A stretch of 53,986 bases of DNA, from assembly GCA_003280295.1 (NCBI GenBank), contig QCFI01000011.1, positions 1 to 53,986 of the forward strand, read 5' to 3'. How positions within the stretch are numbered: the stretch's first letter is position 1; each line of letters begins with the position of its first letter. This document shows, in pieces, positions 9,968-20,042 of the stretch. The notes beneath the pieces are model-generated. The model did not search any database. It was not told the origin of the DNA and was given only the letters and a program-made list of their open reading frames with translations. The DNA comes from Prochlorococcus sp. AG-363-C20 (GTDB taxonomy: Bacteria; Cyanobacteriota; Cyanobacteriia; PCC-6307; Cyanobiaceae). The position numbers and the translations under genes are program-made.

Positions 9968-10315
9968 ATGGCAGCATTCGGACTCCCAAACTTCGGACAA
10001 CTGACCGAGGCTTTTCGCAAAGCTCAACAAATTCAACAAGATGCACAAAAACTTCAAGAAGAGTTAGAAGCGATGGAATTAGAAGGCTGCAGTGAAAACG
10101 GAAAGGCTTCTGTCTGGCTTTCAGGTAATCAAGAACCAATTCGAATAAAAATCGACCCAACTTTGCTCTTAGAAGGTCAAGAAGAAGCAGAAAATGCAAT
10201 TCTTGAAGCTCTAAAAGCAGCTTACGCGAATTCCACAACAATAATGAAAAGTAAAATGGAAGAACTAACTGGAGGCTTAAATCTAAATCTCCCTGGAATT
10301 AACGAGAATAATTAA
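9968..10315 (+). CDS. ebfC: YbaB/EbfC-family nucleoid-associated protein
   Basis: A 115-residue small dimeric DNA-binding protein of the YbaB/EbfC family. The N-terminal part forms a long helix rich in Gln, Lys and Glu ([20 protein letters not shown], about 14-33). The beta region follows ([20 protein letters not shown]), and a C-terminal helix ends in [14 protein letters not shown]. In other bacteria this gene usually sits by dnaX-recR. Here it follows murB by 33 bases and its end overlaps the convergent rsgA by 17 bases. A nucleoid role is known for the family; nothing in the sequence shows its targets. Confidence 0.92.
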   Translation: MAAFGLPNFGQLTEAFRKAQQIQQDAQKLQEELEAMELEGCSENGKASVWLSGNQEPIRIKIDPTLLLEGQEEAENAILEALKAAYANSTTIMKSKMEELTGGLNLNLPGINENN

Positions 10316-11228
10316 TCATTTCTTCAAGCAGTTCCTTGTATTGCATATATCTCTCCCAATTTGTATCTACCACACATCCAGGCTCACCACTATGCAAACA
10401 ATTGCGAAATCTACAAGAATGATTATTAATTTGTGCCCGAAGTTCGGGAAACAACATCTGTAATTGAAAGGGCTTAACTTGTAAATCAGGCCTATTAAAC
10501 CCAGGTGTATCTGCGAGAAGAGAACCTTCACCTAAAGAATACAGTTGTACATGTCGTGTAATATTTCTTCCACGTTGCAATTTTCCAGACAAATCTCCTA
10601 TTGATATCTTCTCTTTCGGGAGCAAGTAATGCAGCAAGCTACTTTTACCTACTCCAGAAGGTCCACAAAGAACAGATAATTGACAATTTTTACGCTGTTT
10701 TATAAAAGCTTCAATTCCGTCTCCATTTCTAATAGAAACTGCTAATGGATTATAGCCCCATGTTTTTAGACGCTGGACTTTTTCTTCAAGTTCTTGGGAA
10801 GGAATTAAGTCTTTTTTGGTAAGAATTAAACTAATCTTCAAACTGCTCTTTTCAGCTGTTAACAAAAAACGACTAGCTTGTTTAAAATCAAATGCAGGTT
10901 TTTTTAATGAAAGAACAACCACAACTTCATTAACATTGGCTACTGGAGGTCTTGTTAAAAGATTTCTTCTTGGTTTTATCTTACTAACAACTGCTCTATT
11001 CTCTTTCCAATCAATTGATTCTAAAAATACTATATCACCTACCTTTGCAAAGGATCCACGATGTCTTAGGCGACTGCGAAGAGTGCAAAGAATACGTAAC
11101 TTTCGTTTTGTAATTAATCCATTTTTTGGAAAACATTTAGCCTGGTTTTGATCAATCTCAACTATTAAAAAGTTAGCTTTTATAGCAATTACTATTCCTT
11201 TTAATTTATAGGATTCATCTGACACCAC
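10299..11228 (-). CDS. rsgA: Ribosome small-subunit GTPase RsgA
   Basis: RsgA (YjeQ) is a GTPase that helps mature the 30S subunit and release RbfA. The 309-residue protein shows the circularly permuted order typical of the family. An N-terminal OB-fold (about 10-85) is followed by the G4 motif TKKD (137-140), the G1 loop GPSGVGKS (189-196) and G3 DTPG (240-243). The C-terminal zinc site is C272, C277, H279 and C285. Its start overlaps the tusA-like gene by 14 bases, so it belongs to the leftward grpE-dnaJ-tusA-rsgA run. Confidence 0.96.
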   Translation of the reverse strand: MVSDESYKLKGIVIAIKANFLIVEIDQNQAKCFPKNGLITKRKLRILCTLRSRLRHRGSFAKVGDIVFLESIDWKENRAVVSKIKPRRNLLTRPPVANVNEVVVVLSLKKPAFDFKQASRFLLTAEKSSLKISLILTKKDLIPSQELEEKVQRLKTWGYNPLAVSIRNGDGIEAFIKQRKNCQLSVLCGPSGVGKSSLLHYLLPKEKISIGDLSGKLQRGRNITRHVQLYSLGEGSLLADTPGFNRPDLQVKPFQLQMLFPELRAQINNHSCRFRNCLHSGEPGCVVDTNWERYMQYKELLEEMINYSR

Positions 11229-11460
11229 AAATTACCAACAACCTAACCCAATTTGAAGCTTTTTGAATAATTTTCACTTGATGTCCTTCATTCTCTAAAC
11301 CAGAAACAACCATCTCTTCAGGCTCACCTTGGTCTAGATATACTTCTAGATTGTCTTCAGGTGATAAATCTTCTATAGCAAGGCGACATCGAATGAAATT
11401 TACAGGGCAAGGAGTGCCACGCAAATCAATATGGTACCTAGAGGAACCTTCAGCTATCAT
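11215..11460 (-). CDS. TusA/SirA-family sulfur-carrier-like protein
   Basis: An 81-residue single-domain protein of the TusA (SirA/YedF) family. The N terminus reads [19 protein letters not shown]18 is the sulfur-carrying cysteine, and the usual CPxP box is here CPVN, with the second proline missing. Family members pass persulfide sulfur in tRNA thiolation or other sulfur chemistry, but the role of this one is not shown. It is wedged between dnaJ (4-base overlap) and rsgA (14-base overlap), which implies tight co-translation. Confidence 0.88.
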   Translation of the reverse strand: MIAEGSSRYHIDLRGTPCPVNFIRCRLAIEDLSPEDNLEVYLDQGEPEEMVVSGLENEGHQVKIIQKASNWVRLLVICGVR

Positions 11461-12590
11461 CCATTCTTTCCAAATAATCTAGAAAAAAGTCCACTATTGT
11501 GATGATGGTTTTGAGGTCCTTTTGCTGAATAGTAAGTCGCCAATTTCTCGAGTAAAATACGTTCTTCTTCGGTAAAACGTTTGGGCAAGTTAACATTAAC
11601 AACAATGCATTGATTACCTCTTGCTACAGGATTCCCCAATTTAGGAATACCCTTACTCTCTAAGGTTAGTACTGTATTAGGTTGTGTTCCTATTGGTATA
11701 TCTAAAGTTGCAAGCCCATCAACGGTCTCAACTTGAATTGTGTCGCCAAGAATTGCCTGCAAATAACTAACATTTACTTCTGTATGAATGGTCAATCCAT
11801 CTCTTCGTAATTTTGAATGATTTTTAACTTTCAAAAAAACATAAAGATCTCCAGAAGGACCTCCACGCAAACCCGCATTTCCTTCACCTGAAACTCGTAA
11901 ACGAGTTCCCGTATCCACTCCTGCAGGAATATTGATACGTAATTTCTTTCTAACTTGCTTCACCCCTTGTCCTCCACACGTACCACATGGATCTGAAATC
12001 ACTTGACCGGTTCCAGAACATCCAGGACATTCAGCCACTTGAGTAAAACTTCCAAAAGGTGTTCTAGTTGCTCTGCGAACCTGACCAGCACCTCCACAAG
12101 TATTACAAGTACTTGGCCCACTCCCTGCTCTAGCGCCACTCCCACGACAACTATCACAAGTCTCTAAATGGGGTATCTTAATTTCCCTTTCTTGACCAAA
12201 TACTGCCTGTTTAAACTCAATAGTGAGGTCATAACGAAGATCATCGCCTTGCTGTGGGCCCCTACGTTGCGAACGAGAACCACCACTAGCGCCAGTTCCT
12301 CCAAAACCACTAAAAAAGGTCTCAAACAGATCTGCAAACCCACCCATATCTCCCATATCAGGCATACCACTACCACCTAATCCAGCTTCACCAAACTGGT
12401 CATATCGCGTACGAGTTTCTGGATCACCAAGCACTTCATAAGCACGCCCTATTTCTTTAAAGCGATCTTCTGCTCCAGGATCTTTATTGATATCTGGGTG
12501 ATACTGTCTAGCTAAACGGCGATATGCGCGCTTAAGAGTATCGCTATCAGCATCTCTACTGACACCTAATAGATCGTAATAATCAGCCAT
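11457..12590 (-). CDS. dnaJ: Chaperone protein DnaJ
   Basis: A type I DnaJ of 377 residues that delivers clients to DnaK and stimulates its ATPase. The J domain covers about 1-68, with HPD at 31-33. A Gly/Phe-rich linker follows (about 75-115). Four CxxCxGxG zinc repeats are seen ([32 protein letters not shown]), then the C-terminal client-binding domains. It lies 32 bases downstream of grpE on the same strand. The partner dnaK is 40 kb away in this window. Confidence 0.97.
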   Translation of the reverse strand: MADYYDLLGVSRDADSDTLKRAYRRLARQYHPDINKDPGAEDRFKEIGRAYEVLGDPETRTRYDQFGEAGLGGSGMPDMGDMGGFADLFETFFSGFGGTGASGGSRSQRRGPQQGDDLRYDLTIEFKQAVFGQEREIKIPHLETCDSCRGSGARAGSGPSTCNTCGGAGQVRRATRTPFGSFTQVAECPGCSGTGQVISDPCGTCGGQGVKQVRKKLRINIPAGVDTGTRLRVSGEGNAGLRGGPSGDLYVFLKVKNHSKLRRDGLTIHTEVNVSYLQAILGDTIQVETVDGLATLDIPIGTQPNTVLTLESKGIPKLGNPVARGNQCIVVNVNLPKRFTEEERILLEKLATYYSAKGPQNHHHNSGLFSRLFGKNG

Positions 12591-12622
12591 TAAATCATCA
12601 CACTCAATGCCAAATACATAAT

Positions 12623-13396
12623 TTATGCCTCTTGATTTGAAGACTCTGTATCAAGATTAGTAGGTGGCTGTTTGCAATTTTCAGAAGAAGAATCCAATTT
12701 CTCATCTTTAGGGCCTGGACCCATAGAAACTTTGACTAAAGCATGACGCAAGACTCGTCCATTTAAGTGATATCCGCGCTGCAACTCTTCTAGAACTACA
12801 TCCTCAGGTTGGTCATCACTAGGTTCTTTAAGGACAGCTTCATGAAGAGTAGGGTCAAATAATTGACCTTCAACTCTCATAGGCGCTACTCCTAATTGCT
12901 TAAGAACATCTACAAGTTGCTTATAAAGTCCTTGATAGCTTCTATGAAGAGCTTGTGCTTCCTCTCCTTGTGGATCAAGTTGCTGTCTAGCTCGATCAAA
13001 ATTATCCACTACAGGAAGTATTGAACTTAGAGTAGTACAAGTAAGTTGCAATCGAAGGTCATCTTGATCACGACTCTGTCGCTTACGAAAATTATCAAAA
13101 TCTGCTGCGATTCTTACGTATTGACTTCGTAATGTCTCGTGTTCTTTCTCCAGTTGCTGTAAACGGGCTTCATTATCTACAGGCTGATTAATTGGTTCGT
13201 TTGAACTATCGGGTTCAGAAGAATTAATTCCTAAATCAGGAGTCTTATTCTCTATTGTTTCTGCTTCCACTTTCAAATCAGAAGGCATTTCAGGCTCTAA
13301 GTCAGAATTCACAGAAGGATTTCTATCTTGTGAAGCAAATGACTCTGAACCATGATTAGAAGATTCTTGAGAGGGAGTAGAGACTTCGTCACTCAT
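12623..13396 (-). CDS. grpE: Nucleotide exchange factor GrpE
   Basis: GrpE exchanges ADP for ATP on DnaK. From the ATG at 13396 ([10 protein letters not shown]) the protein has 257 residues. The N-terminal 85 or so are acidic, Ser/Pro-rich and probably disordered. A coiled coil follows ([28 protein letters not shown] region), then the C-terminal beta domain with [13 protein letters not shown] and [17 protein letters not shown]. An earlier in-frame ATG at 13423 would add nine residues and looks less likely. The C terminus past the GrpE domain is a short acidic tail. First gene of the grpE-dnaJ-tusA-rsgA run. Confidence 0.93.
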   Translation of the reverse strand: MSDEVSTPSQESSNHGSESFASQDRNPSVNSDLEPEMPSDLKVEAETIENKTPDLGINSSEPDSSNEPINQPVDNEARLQQLEKEHETLRSQYVRIAADFDNFRKRQSRDQDDLRLQLTCTTLSSILPVVDNFDRARQQLDPQGEEAQALHRSYQGLYKQLVDVLKQLGVAPMRVEGQLFDPTLHEAVLKEPSDDQPEDVVLEELQRGYHLNGRVLRHALVKVSMGPGPKDEKLDSSSENCKQPPTNLDTESSNQEA

Positions 13397-13588
13397 GAAA
13401 GAAACGGTCACACATTCTTTCATGACATAATGAATGGCATAGTGCTACTCACACAAGTTGCGGAAGCCCGCACCTCCTACTATCTAGGTACGGCAAAAGC
13501 ACATCAGAGTACAAAGAGGTAGGCCAGCTTTTTTATCCAGCTAAAGAGAATGAATTTAAAAAATTAAATATCTAAAATTGATTAAAAT

Positions 13589-14851
13589 TCAATCTTGGAT
13601 TGATGAGTTAAGACTATTTGCAATTGCTTTTCCTGCTAACCATCCACTACTCCAACAATGTTGAAAATTAAAACCACCTGTAACACCATCAACATCTAAA
13701 AGTTCGCCAGCAAAATACAAGCCTGAAGCAATTCGGCTTTCCATAGTGGCAAAGTTCACCTCTCGAAGGTTTACTCCTCCAGCAGTTACAAACTCCTCAC
13801 CAAATGGTCCTTTACCGCATACGGTATAAGAGCTACATAACAATAGATCAAGTAGTCTTTTTTCTAATAAAGAAGACAGTTCAGCCCATCTCATCAGAGG
13901 ATTAATATTGATAGTCTTTAAAATTATCAGCCACAAACGTCTTGGCAACTTTTTAAAAGGATTAGCCTTTCCTATGCTTTTGCGAGATAATTGAAAACGG
14001 CATGTATTTAGTAATTCACTGGCAAGTAAATAATTACTATCAATCCAATTAATAATTAATTGAGCCTTATATCTATTTTTGTGCAGCTCACGAGCTGCAA
14101 ATGCAGACAAACGAAGAATTGATGGGCCACTAAGCCCTACATGAGTAATCAAAACACGTCCCTTTTCTTTAAAAGACTTACCACCAACAACTAACTTGAG
14201 ACTAATATCATCCAAAGCAACACCTGAACAAACTTTTAGAGGAAATGCGTCTAACTTAAAGGAAAAAAGTGAAGGCGCCGGATCAACAATTGTATGACCT
14301 AAATTAGAAGCTAATTTACGCCCACTTGGATGTCCTCCAGTTGCAATTAATACTTTTTTCGTTTTAATTGGCTCTCTACCTTGAAGATAAATAAGGAAGC
14401 CCTTTTCTTTTAAGTAGTCCACCCGATAAACTGCACTTTTTCTCAAACAATGAACCCCAGCCACTTTTGCAGTACGCCTCAAACATGCAACAACTTCCAA
14501 AGATGAATTGGACACAGGGAACATTCGTCCATCTCTCTCAGCAACCAAATCCAAGCCCTTTTCTGCAAACCAAGTAACTGCATCAGCTGTAGCAAATCGG
14601 CTAAAAACCCCAAATAAAGACGATCTTCCTCGCGGGTAATTATTGACCAAGTCAATAGGGTCCCAACTTGCATGTGTGACATTGCATCTGCCTCCTCCAC
14701 TAAGACGAACTTTTTCAAGTGTCTTAGATGTGGATTCACAAACAAAAACTGAAGTCACACCCTGTTCGGCAGCTGTGATCGCACCCATAAAACCAGCAGG
14801 ACCGCCACCAATGACAATCAAATCAACTGGTTGGTTTGAAAGTAAGTGCAA
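13589..14851 (-). CDS. HI0933/YhiN-family flavoprotein
   Basis: A flavin-dependent oxidoreductase-like protein. The FAD loop DLIVIGGGPAGFMGAITAAEQ lies near the N terminus. RLSGGGRCNVTHA and the C-terminal GPFGEEFVTAGGVNLREVNFATMESR and GLYFAGELLDVDGVTGGFNFQHCWSSG are hallmarks of the HI0933 family, whose substrate is unknown. The frame is open back to a GTG at 14923, but those extra codons only mirror the conserved end of msrB. TTG at 14851 keeps the whole FAD fold and is preferred. The gene still overlaps the end of msrB by 29 bases, which implies coupling. Confidence 0.87.
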   Translation of the reverse strand: MHLLSNQPVDLIVIGGGPAGFMGAITAAEQGVTSVFVCESTSKTLEKVRLSGGGRCNVTHASWDPIDLVNNYPRGRSSLFGVFSRFATADAVTWFAEKGLDLVAERDGRMFPVSNSSLEVVACLRRTAKVAGVHCLRKSAVYRVDYLKEKGFLIYLQGREPIKTKKVLIATGGHPSGRKLASNLGHTIVDPAPSLFSFKLDAFPLKVCSGVALDDISLKLVVGGKSFKEKGRVLITHVGLSGPSILRLSAFAARELHKNRYKAQLIINWIDSNYLLASELLNTCRFQLSRKSIGKANPFKKLPRRLWLIILKTININPLMRWAELSSLLEKRLLDLLLCSSYTVCGKGPFGEEFVTAGGVNLREVNFATMESRIASGLYFAGELLDVDGVTGGFNFQHCWSSGWLAGKAIANSLNSSIQD

Positions 14852-15341
14852 CTCCGTTATTGCAATAGCGTTTACCTGTAGGTCTTGGGCCATCATTAAA
14901 GACATGTCCTTGATGACCACCACAACGAATACAGTGATACTCAGTTCTAGGAACGATCAATTTATAATCTACTTTTGTATCTATAGCATTCGGTAAAGGG
15001 TCCCAAAAGCTTGGCCATCCAGTCCCACTATCAAATTTCTTTGAAGAAGAAAACAAAGGTAATTCACAACCAGCACAAAGAAAAACGCCATCACGTTTCT
15101 CGTCATTCAATAAACTAGAAAAAGGAGGTTCAGTGCCTTCCTCCCGCAGTACTTTATAAACTTGAGGAGAAAGGCGCTTGCGCCATTCAGAACTACTTAA
15201 CGACCATGAAGGATCAATTGCCTTAGATGCAGCTAAAGCTTTTATGGGACTTGAAAAAAACCCAAGAATTGCTGTCAGGAAACCCATTAGAAAGCTACGA
15301 CGACTAAAAAAGAGGAAAACACCTTGCATAACGTTAAACAA
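14823..15341 (-). CDS. msrB: Exported peptide-methionine (R)-S-oxide reductase
   Basis: MsrB repairs methionine-R-sulfoxide in proteins. The 172-residue product has the SelR domain from about 50. Structural zinc is bound by C89/C92 (CAGC) and C137/C140 (CIRC). GTGWPSFW is the substrate pocket, HQGHVFNDGPRPTGKRYC is the family core and C160 is the catalytic cysteine. The N terminus contains SRRSFLMG with twin arginines R14-R15, then a hydrophobic stretch and an ALAA cleavage-like site. This predicts a Tat-exported, lumenal or periplasmic enzyme. Confidence 0.92.
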   Translation of the reverse strand: MFNVMQGVFLFFSRRSFLMGFLTAILGFFSSPIKALAASKAIDPSWSLSSSEWRKRLSPQVYKVLREEGTEPPFSSLLNDEKRDGVFLCAGCELPLFSSSKKFDSGTGWPSFWDPLPNAIDTKVDYKLIVPRTEYHCIRCGGHQGHVFNDGPRPTGKRYCNNGVALTFKPTS

Positions 15342-15398
15342 ATTCCGTAAACAATTTTCTAATTAAAAACTACTCAAGTATGCAATCAGAAACGAGAA

Positions 15399-16403
15399 AT
15401 GATTGATAAACCCTCACTACTAATTGACCAGGCACATCGATTCAGCGTTGCTCCCATGTTGGATTGTACAGATCGACATTTCAGAGTACTTATGAGACAA
15501 ATCAGTCGTAGAGCATTGCTTTATACAGAAATGGTTGTAGCAAATGCTTTGCATTACAACAAAAGTAGAGATCATCTCCTAAATTTTAGTGCTATCGAAA
15601 ATCCAATTGCACTACAAATTGGAGGAGATGATCCAAAACTTTTATCTGAAGCAGCAAAACTTGCAGAAGCATGGGGTTACGACGAAATCAATCTAAATGT
15701 TGGTTGTCCTAGTCAAAAAGTTAAAGCAGGAAACTTTGGAGCTTCAATGATGGCAAATCCTGATCAAGTAGCACAATGTGTAGAAGCCATGTCAAATAGC
15801 AGTCCCCTGCCAGTAACAGTTAAACATCGTATAGGAATCGACAATCTTGATAGCAATGAGTTTCTAAAAAAATTTGTTTCTATCGTTTCTTCTGCTGGTG
15901 CAAAACGTTTTGTAGTTCATGCAAGAAAAGCATTGCTAGAAACCTTAAATCCAAAACAAAATCGAACGATTCCTCCTCTTCAATATGAAAAAGTTGCCTG
16001 GCTCAAACAACAATACCCTGAGCTAAAAATTGAATTAAATGGCGGTTTAAATTCCCCATCAGATTGTTTAAATGCTCTAAAAATATTTGATGGCGCAATG
16101 GTAGGTAGAGCTGCTTATTCACATCCTTTACGTTGGCAAATAATCGATGAAATAATCTATGGGGAAAAGCCTAGAAATACAAATGCATCAGGAGTAATCA
16201 GAGCACTAATTCCTCATGCACAGCAACACCTTCAACAAGGCGGAAAACTATGGGATATCTGCAAACATACATTGCAATTAGTTGAAGGAGTACCTGGCGC
16301 TCGTTCTTGGAGAAAAAATCTCAGCTTTAAAGCTCAAAAAGCAAAAGCCGAGATAAACATTTTAGACGAAGCAGCAAGCCAACTAGAAAATTTAGGACTG
16401 TAA
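15399..16403 (+). CDS. dusA: tRNA-dihydrouridine(20/20a) synthase
   Basis: Dus enzymes use FMN and NADPH to reduce uridines in the tRNA D loop. The 334-residue protein begins its barrel with RFSVAPMLDCTDRHFR and contains TEMVVANAL, ALQIGGDDP, LNVGCPSQKVKAGNFGASMM with the catalytic C103, and the FMN-phosphate site LNGGL..DGAMVGRAAY. HARKALLETLNPKQNR is typical of the DusA subgroup. It is divergent from msrB and converges on the RNA-binding protein gene 9 bases away. Confidence 0.95.
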   Translation: MIDKPSLLIDQAHRFSVAPMLDCTDRHFRVLMRQISRRALLYTEMVVANALHYNKSRDHLLNFSAIENPIALQIGGDDPKLLSEAAKLAEAWGYDEINLNVGCPSQKVKAGNFGASMMANPDQVAQCVEAMSNSSPLPVTVKHRIGIDNLDSNEFLKKFVSIVSSAGAKRFVVHARKALLETLNPKQNRTIPPLQYEKVAWLKQQYPELKIELNGGLNSPSDCLNALKIFDGAMVGRAAYSHPLRWQIIDEIIYGEKPRNTNASGVIRALIPHAQQHLQQGGKLWDICKHTLQLVEGVPGARSWRKNLSFKAQKAKAEINILDEAASQLENLGL

Positions 16404-16412
16404 AAAAACTTT

Positions 16413-17012
16413 TTAGCCCTCTGCTCCCCCATAATCACTATTTTCATCAGCGTTAAAGCTACCTCCATCAGGAGCGGTACCCCTACGACGACGACTGCGT
16501 CCCTCTTCACGATCCGAAGAATCTGAAGATGCGCCTCCATAACTGCGATCTTCCCAACCTTTAGCGCCAGAGGGACGATCACCGCCGCCTTGACCACCGC
16601 CGCCGTAGCCGCCTTGGCCACCGCCGCCGTAGCCACCTTGACCACCGCCGCCGTAGCCGCCTTGACCGCCGCCGCCGTAGCCGCCTTGGCCACCGCCGCC
16701 ATAGCCACCGCCGCCATAGCCGCCGCCGTAGCCGCCGCCGCCGTAGCCGCCGCCTCTACGCGGAGCACTGCCTCTTGGTTCTGCTTTGTTAATCCTTAAT
16801 GGCCGACCCATCATTTCAGAGCCTTGAAGAGCCTCGATAGCAGAAGCTTCTGCTGCATCATCAGCCATCTCAACAAATGCAAATCCTCTTTTACGACCTG
16901 TGTCGCGTTCTAGAGGAAGGGAACAGTTCGCAACCTCTCCAAAGGGAGCAAACAATTGAGCGACGTCTTCCTGCTCAGCGCGGAAGGGCAAATTGCCAAC
17001 AAAAATACTCAC
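16413..17012 (-). CDS. RRM RNA-binding protein with long glycine-rich tail
   Basis: A 199-residue cyanobacterial Rbp-type protein. One RRM covers about 2-77, with RNP2 IFVGNLPF (3-10) and RNP1 KRGFAFVEM (41-49). Residues 87-144 are a tyrosine-glycine repeat with five copies ending GGYGGGGQ-like. A charged, Arg/Ser-rich acidic C terminus follows. Family members are often cold-induced or bind mRNA at membranes; here only RNA binding is supported. The repeat makes a local GC-rich island in an AT-rich genome, and long frames on the other strands there are by-products. Confidence 0.94.
   Translation of the reverse strand: MSIFVGNLPFRAEQEDVAQLFAPFGEVANCSLPLERDTGRKRGFAFVEMADDAAEASAIEALQGSEMMGRPLRINKAEPRGSAPRRGGGYGGGGYGGGYGGGGYGGGGQGGYGGGGQGGYGGGGQGGYGGGGQGGYGGGGQGGGDRPSGAKGWEDRSYGGASSDSSDREEGRSRRRRGTAPDGGSFNADENSDYGGAEG
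16581..16754 (-). repeat. In-frame tandem repeat coding Gly/Tyr/Gln
   Basis: Within the RNA-binding protein gene, a near-24-base unit coding GGYGGGGQ occurs about five times in tandem, after a less regular GGGGY part. On the + strand it reads as runs of CCGCCG, TAGCCGCC and TTG(G/A)CCACC. Copies differ at a few third positions. Tandem order and high identity make copy-number change likely. Confidence 0.85.
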
Positions 17013-17133
17013 TTGACTTTTGGACCGAAAATAAATGGACCTATTGGACCAGAAATAACCTTAAGAGTTTATAACTCAAAGAAGAATCATTTCATCTATG
17101 CCTAAGTAGGGTAAACCCGCCAGCGCAATTTCA

Positions 17134-18537
17134 TCAGTCTTTTAAAGAATCAATGCGACTACGCCAAAAAATCAATTGCTCTTCAACCCTCTCAAAACCA
17201 GTGCCACCTTCACTAACCCTTGAGGCTACAACTTGCTTAGGGACAATCTTTTCATAAATATCCTCTTCAATAGCCGAATCAATATCTCGCCATTGTTCAA
17301 GACTGAGATCCTTTAATAAAATTCCTTGAGCAAGAGAATCCTTTACTACTCGACCAACCTTTTGATAAGCCTCTCTAAAAGGAACCCCTTTTGTTACTAA
17401 ATAATCTGCTACATCTGTTGCATTAGAAAAATCAGATGTAACTGCAGAAGCAAGTGTTTCAGAACAAAATTCTAATCCTTCTTCCATAAGAATAGACATT
17501 GCTTCTATAGAGTCTCGAACTGTTATGACTGAGTCAAACAGTGCTTCTTTATCTTCTTGAAAATCCTTATTATAAGAAAGTGGAAGACCTTTAATCATGG
17601 TCAATAAGGCTTGTAAATGTCCAAAAACTCGGCCACACTTACCTCTAACTAATTCAGGCACATCAGGATTCTTTTTCTGAGGCATTAAACTACTTCCAGT
17701 AGCACAACGATCAGTTAAATGAACAAAATTAAATTCTTCAGACGCCCAAAAAATAACCTCTTCAGCCAATCTACTAAGATGTGCCATTATTAATGAGGTA
17801 GCTGCAATAAATTCAACTGCAAAATCACGATCACTAACTGCATCTAAACTATTTGCATAAATTTTTGAAAAGCCTAAAGCTTTAGCTGTTTGACGCCGAT
17901 TAATAGGAATAGAAGTGCCTGCCAAAGCAGCCGCACCAAGAGGAGAAATATTTACTCTTTTTCTAACATCTCTTAAACGTTCTCTATCTCTTTGAATCAT
18001 CTCTATATAAGCAAGCAAATGATGTGAAAGAGACAATGGTTGAGCTCTTTGCAAATGTGTATAACCAGGAATAAGAGTATAAAGATGATTTTCTGCTTGA
18101 AGTAACAAAGCGATTTGAAAACGTCTTAAATTAGTATCAAGTTCATCTATACGACGTCTTAACCAAAGTCGTAAGTCAGTCCCTACTTGATCATTTCGAC
18201 TACGTCCAGTATGTAATTTTTTGCCAACAGAGCCTAGAAGTTCAATTAAACGTCGTTCAACTGCATAATGCACATCCTCATCAAAGGTATTTATTTTAAA
18301 ATTACCTTCAGAAGCTTCTAAGCGAATTTTCTCAAGACCTTGAACCAGCTGTATGACTTCTTCTTTATTAAGCACTCCACATTCTCCCAACATCTGAGCA
18401 TGCGCTACAGAGCCATCTAAATCTTCCTCTAATAGATTTATATCGAAAGAAATAGAAGCGTTAAAACGCTGAATAGCAGGATTTAAACCCTTCTCAAACC
18501 GATCGCTCCAGACTTTAGCCAAATTCCTTTTTGCCAA
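17134..18537 (-). CDS. argH: Argininosuccinate lyase
   Basis: ArgH splits argininosuccinate to arginine and fumarate, the last step of arginine synthesis. The 467-residue protein has [20 protein letters not shown] at the N terminus, [54 protein letters not shown] and the fumarase-superfamily signature [16 protein letters not shown]. It is complete and of normal length. argG, the preceding enzyme, is also in this window but 30 kb away on the other side of the origin. Confidence 0.97.
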   Translation of the reverse strand: MAKRNLAKVWSDRFEKGLNPAIQRFNASISFDINLLEEDLDGSVAHAQMLGECGVLNKEEVIQLVQGLEKIRLEASEGNFKINTFDEDVHYAVERRLIELLGSVGKKLHTGRSRNDQVGTDLRLWLRRRIDELDTNLRRFQIALLLQAENHLYTLIPGYTHLQRAQPLSLSHHLLAYIEMIQRDRERLRDVRKRVNISPLGAAALAGTSIPINRRQTAKALGFSKIYANSLDAVSDRDFAVEFIAATSLIMAHLSRLAEEVIFWASEEFNFVHLTDRCATGSSLMPQKKNPDVPELVRGKCGRVFGHLQALLTMIKGLPLSYNKDFQEDKEALFDSVITVRDSIEAMSILMEEGLEFCSETLASAVTSDFSNATDVADYLVTKGVPFREAYQKVGRVVKDSLAQGILLKDLSLEQWRDIDSAIEEDIYEKIVPKQVVASRVSEGGTGFERVEEQLIFWRSRIDSLKD

Positions 18538-18584
18538 CGGTGCATCTAATAAAGCAGTTTGAGTTGAACTTGTCAGGAAACAAC

Positions 18585-19982
18585 TTATTTAATAGTAGGA
18601 AGTGTCAATCCATCATTGATTTTTAAAAGAACCATTGAAGCATCATCTTCTAACTGATGATCAATACCAACAAAACGATCTAAGCGAGAAAAAAGCTTAT
18701 CCAATATTTCCTGTGCAGCCAAAGCATTCTTACAAGCATCTTCCAAAGTACTTATTAAGCGAGCTTCACCAAAACGATCTCCAGCTAGACCTGGTGCTTC
18801 AGTAACTCCATCCGTGTAATACAAAAGAACATCACCAGGCTCCAGAATAATTGAGCCACAACCATAATTTGCATCAAATTGCAAACCTATTAAAAGACCA
18901 GGCGCATCCAAACGTGAAACACTTCTTTGCGCTGCTCTCCAAAGTAATGGTGGATTATGTGCTGCATTTGCATAACGCAAGCGTCGAGTACCTGGATCAA
19001 AATCAGAATAAAAGAGAGTAACAAAGCGATGAGAATGCTCCAGATCTACTTGAGCTAATTGATTGAGATCATGAAGAATTCGATCTGGAGGCAATCCACT
19101 TAACACTTCCGCTCGCAACATTCCGCGAAGCATTGTCATTAACAAACAAGCAGGGACACCTTTTCCCATGACATCACCAATAACAAAAGCCCATCTACTT
19201 TTTTCCCGACTACTACCTATTAATTCTGGCCGCATAGACATAAAATCGTAATAATCACCTCCAACCTGAAAAGCTGGACGACAACGAGCCGCAAGTTCTA
19301 CACCTTCAATCACTGGGCAACGATCAGGCAACAATTGAGCCTGTATTTCAGCCCCAATACTTAATTGTCGATCAACTCTTTCATGTCTACGGATTTCCTG
19401 AAGAGTCTGATCATTTTCAATGGCAACACCCGCCAGATCTGCCACCAATTGCAAATGACGACGATGAATATCACTTAAAGGGAAAGCACTTTGTGTATCA
19501 AAAACGTATAAACGCCCTCTTTGCTTGCCACGAGCAACTACAGAAGTTGTAAAAATGCTTGCTTTAATCATATGACGCTGAACCATGCGATCCATCATTT
19601 CCAATTTCTTTGGATCAGCACCAAAACCAATATTTAAACCTGCTTCCATAGAGGCAATTTGCCTCAATAATTCATGATTTTGATCAAAAGGAAGTGATTG
19701 AAGTAAATCTCTCCAAATACGACCATCAACTTGAAAAGGAACCAATAAAGCACCTTCAACTCCAACTAAACGAGAAGCTACTATTGGGACCAACTCTAGA
19801 AATCGATGCAAATTTGTAAAGCTACGTAGAGCAAACGCCAAAGAAGCCAATAATTTTTGATTACAAGACTGTTCTGTGGACAAACTGTCCAACAATTCCC
19901 TAAAAGATTCAGAAGCAGAATGAGATTGCTGATTACCTTGCAAGGAGGCTGCTGAAAGTGACCTTGGAGGTTTAGTGCTCAC
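18585..19982 (-). CDS. GAF-PP2C (SpoIIE/RsbU-type) serine phosphatase
   Basis: A putative signalling phosphatase. A GAF-like sensor region (about 55-200 from the GTG start) includes [13 protein letters not shown] and [20 protein letters not shown] short coiled linker leads to a PP2C SpoIIE-type domain with [54 protein letters not shown] and [10 protein letters not shown], which hold the metal-binding aspartates. Such enzymes often act on anti-sigma-factor antagonists (family knowledge), but no partner gene is nearby. GTG at 19982 gives MSTKPPRSL; a TTG at 20015 would add 11 residues. Confidence 0.88.
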   Translation of the reverse strand: MSTKPPRSLSAASLQGNQQSHSASESFRELLDSLSTEQSCNQKLLASLAFALRSFTNLHRFLELVPIVASRLVGVEGALLVPFQVDGRIWRDLLQSLPFDQNHELLRQIASMEAGLNIGFGADPKKLEMMDRMVQRHMIKASIFTTSVVARGKQRGRLYVFDTQSAFPLSDIHRRHLQLVADLAGVAIENDQTLQEIRRHERVDRQLSIGAEIQAQLLPDRCPVIEGVELAARCRPAFQVGGDYYDFMSMRPELIGSSREKSRWAFVIGDVMGKGVPACLLMTMLRGMLRAEVLSGLPPDRILHDLNQLAQVDLEHSHRFVTLFYSDFDPGTRRLRYANAAHNPPLLWRAAQRSVSRLDAPGLLIGLQFDANYGCGSIILEPGDVLLYYTDGVTEAPGLAGDRFGEARLISTLEDACKNALAAQEILDKLFSRLDRFVGIDHQLEDDASMVLLKINDGLTLPTIK

Positions 19983-20042
19983 TGCATCAGCACTATGGGA
20001 TTTGAAACGTAGCAAATTCTTTCCAAAAAAACCTTTAATAAA

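Noticed and set aside
13397-13588. CIRCE operator before grpE
   Set aside because: No TTAGCACTC-N9-GAGTGCTAA-like repeat is present; only a short TCATGACATAATGA-like symmetry is seen.
16334-16799. Long Ala- or Thr-rich frames on both strands
   Set aside because: They are the other reading frames of the glycine-repeat part of the RNA-binding protein and have no domain or start signal.
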